From the NCBI GenBank assembly GCA_011390475.1, contig JAABSG010000011.1, positions 1 through 32,117 of the forward strand: 32,117 nt of DNA, in the 5' to 3' direction. Made by a program: the position numbers and the translations under genes. This DNA comes from Geminicoccaceae bacterium. Lineage in GTDB: Bacteria; Pseudomonadota; Alphaproteobacteria; Geminicoccales; Geminicoccaceae. The notes beneath the pieces were generated by a model that did not search any database, was not told the origin of the DNA, and worked only from the letters and a program-made list of their open reading frames with translations. Of the stretch, positions 31,729 to 32,117 are shown in pieces (the first letter of the stretch is position 1; each line of letters starts with the position of its first letter).

Positions 31729-31851
31729 TTGAGCGTACCAAGACGTTTTCCGTTGCGGATTAAATTCAACCCAGAGTAGAAATATACGGTCAGCAAACGC
31801 GAGAGACTCGTCTGCAAAGGGTCCGTCAGCGGGCCAATCGGGAGACCACCA

Positions 31852-32117
31852 ATGACCGAAAGCGTTCAGCACAAGCTGTCGCGGGTGCGCCCGCCGCGCG
31901 TCCAGATCACCTACGACGTCGAAATCGGTGACGCCGTCGAGCGCAAGGAACTGCCGTTCGTCATCGGCGTCATGGCGGATCTCTCGAGCAAGCCGGCCGA
32001 GCCGCTGCCGCGGCTCGCCGATCGCAAGTTCGCCGCCATCGACCGGGACAATTTCAACGAATGCCTGGCGGCAGCATCCCCGCGCGTCGCGTTCGCCACG
32101 CCGAACAAGCTGCAGCC
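31852..32117 (+). CDS. tssB: T6SS contractile sheath small subunit TssB (truncated by window end)
   Basis: MTESVQHKLSRVRPPRVQITYDVEIGDAVERKELPFVIGVMADLSSKPAEPLPRLADRKFAAIDRDNFNECLAAASPRV...; no stop before the window edge. Confidence 0.94.
   Translation, partial: MTESVQHKLSRVRPPRVQITYDVEIGDAVERKELPFVIGVMADLSSKPAEPLPRLADRKFAAIDRDNFNECLAAASPRVAFATPNKLQ

Overview
This is a GC-rich window, probably alphaproteobacterial by overall gene character. That assignment is inference only. From left to right: (i) the 3' end of a chalcone-isomerase-like ORF. (ii) A + strand operon with a family-1 solute-binding protein, two MalF/MalG-type permeases, a MalK/UgpC-type ATPase, a GDPD-family phosphodiesterase and two tandem endonuclease/exonuclease/phosphatase (EEP) proteins. 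(iii) A convergent - strand operon with a HAD-IIA phosphatase, Dpp-type permeases B and C, a family-5 solute-binding protein, a metallophosphoesterase and a fused double ATPase, next to a divergent LysR regulator. Together (ii) and (iii) look like a phosphoester scavenging locus with two ABC importers and five hydrolases. (iv) GTP-type PEP carboxykinase, divergent from an E. coli-type frdABCD fumarate reductase operon. (v) A decayed IS256-family transposase. (vi) The start of a type VI secretion cluster: SPOR-domain protein, tssJ, tssK, tssL, tssM, tssA and the 5' part of tssB, cut by the window edge. Sub-gene observations include a -24/-12 (sigma54-like) promoter match upstream of the first operon, strong hairpins just after both solute-binding protein genes, a 13-bp AT-rich motif shared by both T6SS intergenic regions, several exact or near-exact short tandem duplications (one creating a 6-codon ORF between permease genes), a TssM with an apparently degenerate P-loop, and a SPOR protein that could be the peptidoglycan anchor of the T6SS. 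No tRNA, rRNA or CRISPR array was found.
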